Below are positions 14,001 through 14,812 of a stretch of 14,812 nt of DNA, in pieces (within the stretch, counting starts at the first letter, position 1; each line of letters opens with the position of its first letter). Source of the DNA: an uncultured Xanthobacteraceae bacterium (GTDB taxonomy: Bacteria > Pseudomonadota > Alphaproteobacteria > Rhizobiales > Xanthobacteraceae); NCBI GenBank assembly GCA_955652925.1, contig CATPCO010000732.1, positions 1-14,812 of the forward strand, given 5' to 3'. Both the position numbers and the translations under genes were made by a program. A model generated the notes under the pieces. That model was not told the origin of the DNA. It saw only the letters and a list, made by a program, of their open reading frames with translations, and did not search any database.

Positions 14001-14646
14001 CAGCGGCACCAATGGGCGGCCCGTCGTCTTCGTGGAAACGAACGAAGCTGGAGCGTTTTTCCGTTTCACCGACATCTACCCCAAAGTTTTCGGCGGCGAG
14101 ATGTGGGTGGCGATCGATCCCCAGAGCCCCGACAAGGCTCCGCAGGAAGGTGTGCTGAGCGTTCGCGATTTTGTCGTGCGGGGAGAGGCAACGCTGGAGC
14201 GGGTGGCCGCGGCACCGCCGGCTGACCGTCCGAATGCTCCTTCGCCGGGCGTGGAATTCTCGCGCCTGCGCGTGGATTTCAGCCGCTCGCTCGGCCGTTT
14301 CACCGTTCACGACGGGGTCGTGAAGGGTCCTTCAATCGGCGCCACCGTCGATGGCTATATCGATTACATGCACAACGACGTGCGCATGCGCGGCACCTTC
14401 GTGCCGCTCTATGGCCTCAACAATATGTTCGGACAGATTCCCATTGTCGGGCTTTTCCTCGGCGGCGGCAGCAACGAGGGTCTTATTGGCCTGACTTACG
14501 AGGTCGTGGGCCCGCCGAGCGCGCCCGTCCTGAGGGTCAATCCCATCTCCGCGGTTGCGCCGGGACTGTTGCGCAAGTTTTTCGAGTTCCCCGGCGCAAA
14601 CAATATGAGCATGCCGCAGAGCTACGCCGATCCAGGCGTCAGGTAA
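11026..14646 (+). CDS. YhdP/AsmA-like large envelope protein (DUF3971/AsmA-like C-terminal)
   Basis: A 1206-residue protein with a cytoplasmic N-terminus of about 65 residues, one membrane anchor at about 67-88 (LVLVGGALKVFMFIAMAALWW) and a very long periplasmic part rich in beta-strand-like repeats, as expected for AsmA-like/TamB-related bridge proteins. The first periplasmic stretch (IELDVATPWLAAAV, VEIGGTQIE, LRIRDIVVRDADG, GHLRAERLSLVGAEM) and the C-terminal signature (GTFVPLYGLNNMFG, IPIVGLFLGGG, EGLIGLTYEVVGP, LRVNPISAVAPGLLRKFFEF) match the YhdP family, which in enterobacteria takes part in phospholipid movement to the outer membrane. The role here is inferred from family. The start is the ATG at 11026 with GGGG closely upstream; later starts before the membrane helix are possible. 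Its TAA begins the inverted repeat shared with tyrS. Confidence 0.9.
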   Translation: MAAQPSYPTLETLRKLEACLCDEVRRHVPRRPRSDETQTASSFLDTSALGSSALRRRFVLWWPRLRRLVLVGGALKVFMFIAMAALWWRLSSGPIELDVATPWLAAAVKENFGEGHDVEIGGTQIERGAHGRPSLRIRDIVVRDADGMVVASAPKAEVGISGWSLLTGHLRAERLSLVGAEMALRIEHDSKVTVFAGGNKRAFVTASAVSTPLATGSTQLPMKPAPIATLGVGAPPALSTVRTGVPDFAALLAWIESLDAAALDGRDLTEIGLKGGNLTVDDERTGKQWTFTNIDLSVMRPKDGGIAVTLGSQAVERPWQIRAAITPGGRGHRLVDIETQKVSAKDLMFAMRWGGALYEPDLPLSARIKADLGPDGIPHTLDGRVVVEKGFIIDADDPLVRIPIDRAEVSLDWDGAHQALLMPFQVVSGANRFNLMAQFVAPREEGGPWGLKVSGGSVVLASATTSDSLVLNRVLLQLRIDPNSRRVDIEQGEIGNGEIGVALSGGMDCSEDDPLLAVSVVGTRMPVSAMKRLWPIFAAPKVRTWVEDHIQGGTVERLEIATNAPMSTLKSSGPPVPDEGLAIKIVGHGAELRPIEALPAIRDTDVDVRITGRTAVINLGRGNVDVSPGRKLSITNGVFEVPDTFPKAPPAKARFRLDGSVQAALELLASERLRNYSGAPLDPATSRGTLTAQVALGLPLKEDLAEGSSSYTINIDVANFAAERMVMGQKVEAATLKVSANNQGHWIRGDVKINGVPAALDFRKPRDADPEIRLQATLDESARTKFGCDLNGYVFGPVPIKLTGRLPQEGDPRLAIEADLTQAKVDNLLPGWSKSPGENARASFTMIKQSQGARFEDLVIESSGVSVKGMVEVDSGGEVVLANFPVFSLSNRDKSTLKAERGPDGTLRVSLRGDVYDGRGFIKSTMSGPANGKPKPDKDIDLEVKLATVLGFHGETLRALDVRVSRRSGVITSFALSGKLGRDTPLLGDLRGSGTNGRPVVFVETNEAGAFFRFTDIYPKVFGGEMWVAIDPQSPDKAPQEGVLSVRDFVVRGEATLERVAAAPPADRPNAPSPGVEFSRLRVDFSRSLGRFTVHDGVVKGPSIGATVDGYIDYMHNDVRMRGTFVPLYGLNNMFGQIPIVGLFLGGGSNEGLIGLTYEVVGPPSAPVLRVNPISAVAPGLLRKFFEFPGANNMSMPQSYADPGVR

Positions 14647-14690
14647 CAGGTGTCAGGTGCCAGTATCTTCCTGATTCCTGATCCCTGTTA
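14644..14690. terminator. Inverted repeat joining two convergent stop codons, possible bidirectional terminator
   Basis: TAACAGGTGTCAGG (14644-14657) and CCTGATCCCTGTTA (14677-14690) are inverted repeats with 12 of 14 matches plus one G-U pair, around a 19-nt loop. The first arm starts with the TAA stop of the AsmA-like gene and the second ends with the reverse-complement TAA of tyrS. The loop repeats the same CAGG/CCTG words. There is no U-run, so termination activity is likely but unproven. Confidence 0.5.
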
Positions 14691-14812
14691 AACCGGCTTG
14701 AGCAGTACGTGCCGCTTCCTCCCCAGCGAGAGCTTGATCACGCCTTGCGGGGTCAAGTCCCCCGGCGTGAGCACCATCCTTTCATCAGACACCGCGACGT
14801 CGTTCACCTTGA
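14688..14812 (-). CDS. tyrS: Tyrosyl-tRNA synthetase, C-terminal end only
   Basis: The last 40 codons of a minus-strand gene that continues beyond the right edge. The reverse complement reads KVNDVAVSDERMVLTP, then GVIKLSLGRKRHVLLKPV and TAA. This matches the C-terminal S4-like RNA-binding domain of bacterial tyrosyl-tRNA synthetase, which ends with a KLSLGKKKHVLV-type strand. The enzyme charges tRNA-Tyr in the cytoplasm. Only the tail is visible, so the call depends on this short segment and on the recollected neighbourhood with prfB, M23 peptidase and YhdP-like genes in Hyphomicrobiales. It is convergent with the AsmA-like gene, with 41 bp between the stops. Confidence 0.82.
   Translation of the reverse strand, partial: KVNDVAVSDERMVLTPGDLTPQGVIKLSLGRKRHVLLKPV

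Overview
The window is GC-rich chromosomal DNA with alphaproteobacterial character, most likely a Hyphomicrobiales (Rhizobiales) member related to Bradyrhizobium, Rhodopseudomonas or Xanthobacteraceae. This rests on the family resemblance of the proteins, the prfB / M23 peptidase / YhdP-like / tyrS neighbourhood, and the GTAGGGCGGG- and GTCATTCCGGGG-type palindromic repeats. It is an inference from reading, not a database result.

Left part (1-7849), all on the + strand, is an accessory transport-and-catabolism cluster. In order it holds the 3' end of an ABC-transporter ATPase; an NMT1/THI5-like periplasmic binding protein (SBP1); an SDR oxidoreductase; a dihydroorotase-like metal-dependent cyclic amidohydrolase; a second ABC ATPase; an SsuC/TauC-type permease; a second NMT1/THI5-like binding protein (SBP2), clearly paralogous to the first; and a ring-opening amidohydrolase of the cyanuric acid hydrolase/barbiturase (AtzD) family. 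Several genes overlap or almost abut (TGA-GTG, ATGA, GTGA, a 5-nt gap), so this is probably one or two operons. A near-consensus sigma-54 promoter lies just ahead of SBP1. The combined reading is that the cell imports a nitrogen-rich heterocycle (a pyrimidine, hydantoin, barbiturate or s-triazine type of ring) and opens it with two structurally unrelated cyclic amidases, one oxidoreductase assisting, under nitrogen control.

Right part (8071-14812) is core genome: prfB with its programmed +1 frameshift; a membrane-anchored M23 (LytM) peptidase on the opposite strand; a 1206-residue AsmA/YhdP-like envelope protein; and the 3' end of tyrS entering from the right on the minus strand.

The gaps between genes are unusually structured. 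Three related palindromic elements with GTAGGG-type ends occupy 7846-8025, 9199-9383 and 10785-10846. Their ends supply the TAG stop codons of three genes. A long inverted repeat joins the two convergent TAA stops at 14644-14690. No tRNA, rRNA, CRISPR array, transposase or prophage gene was seen.
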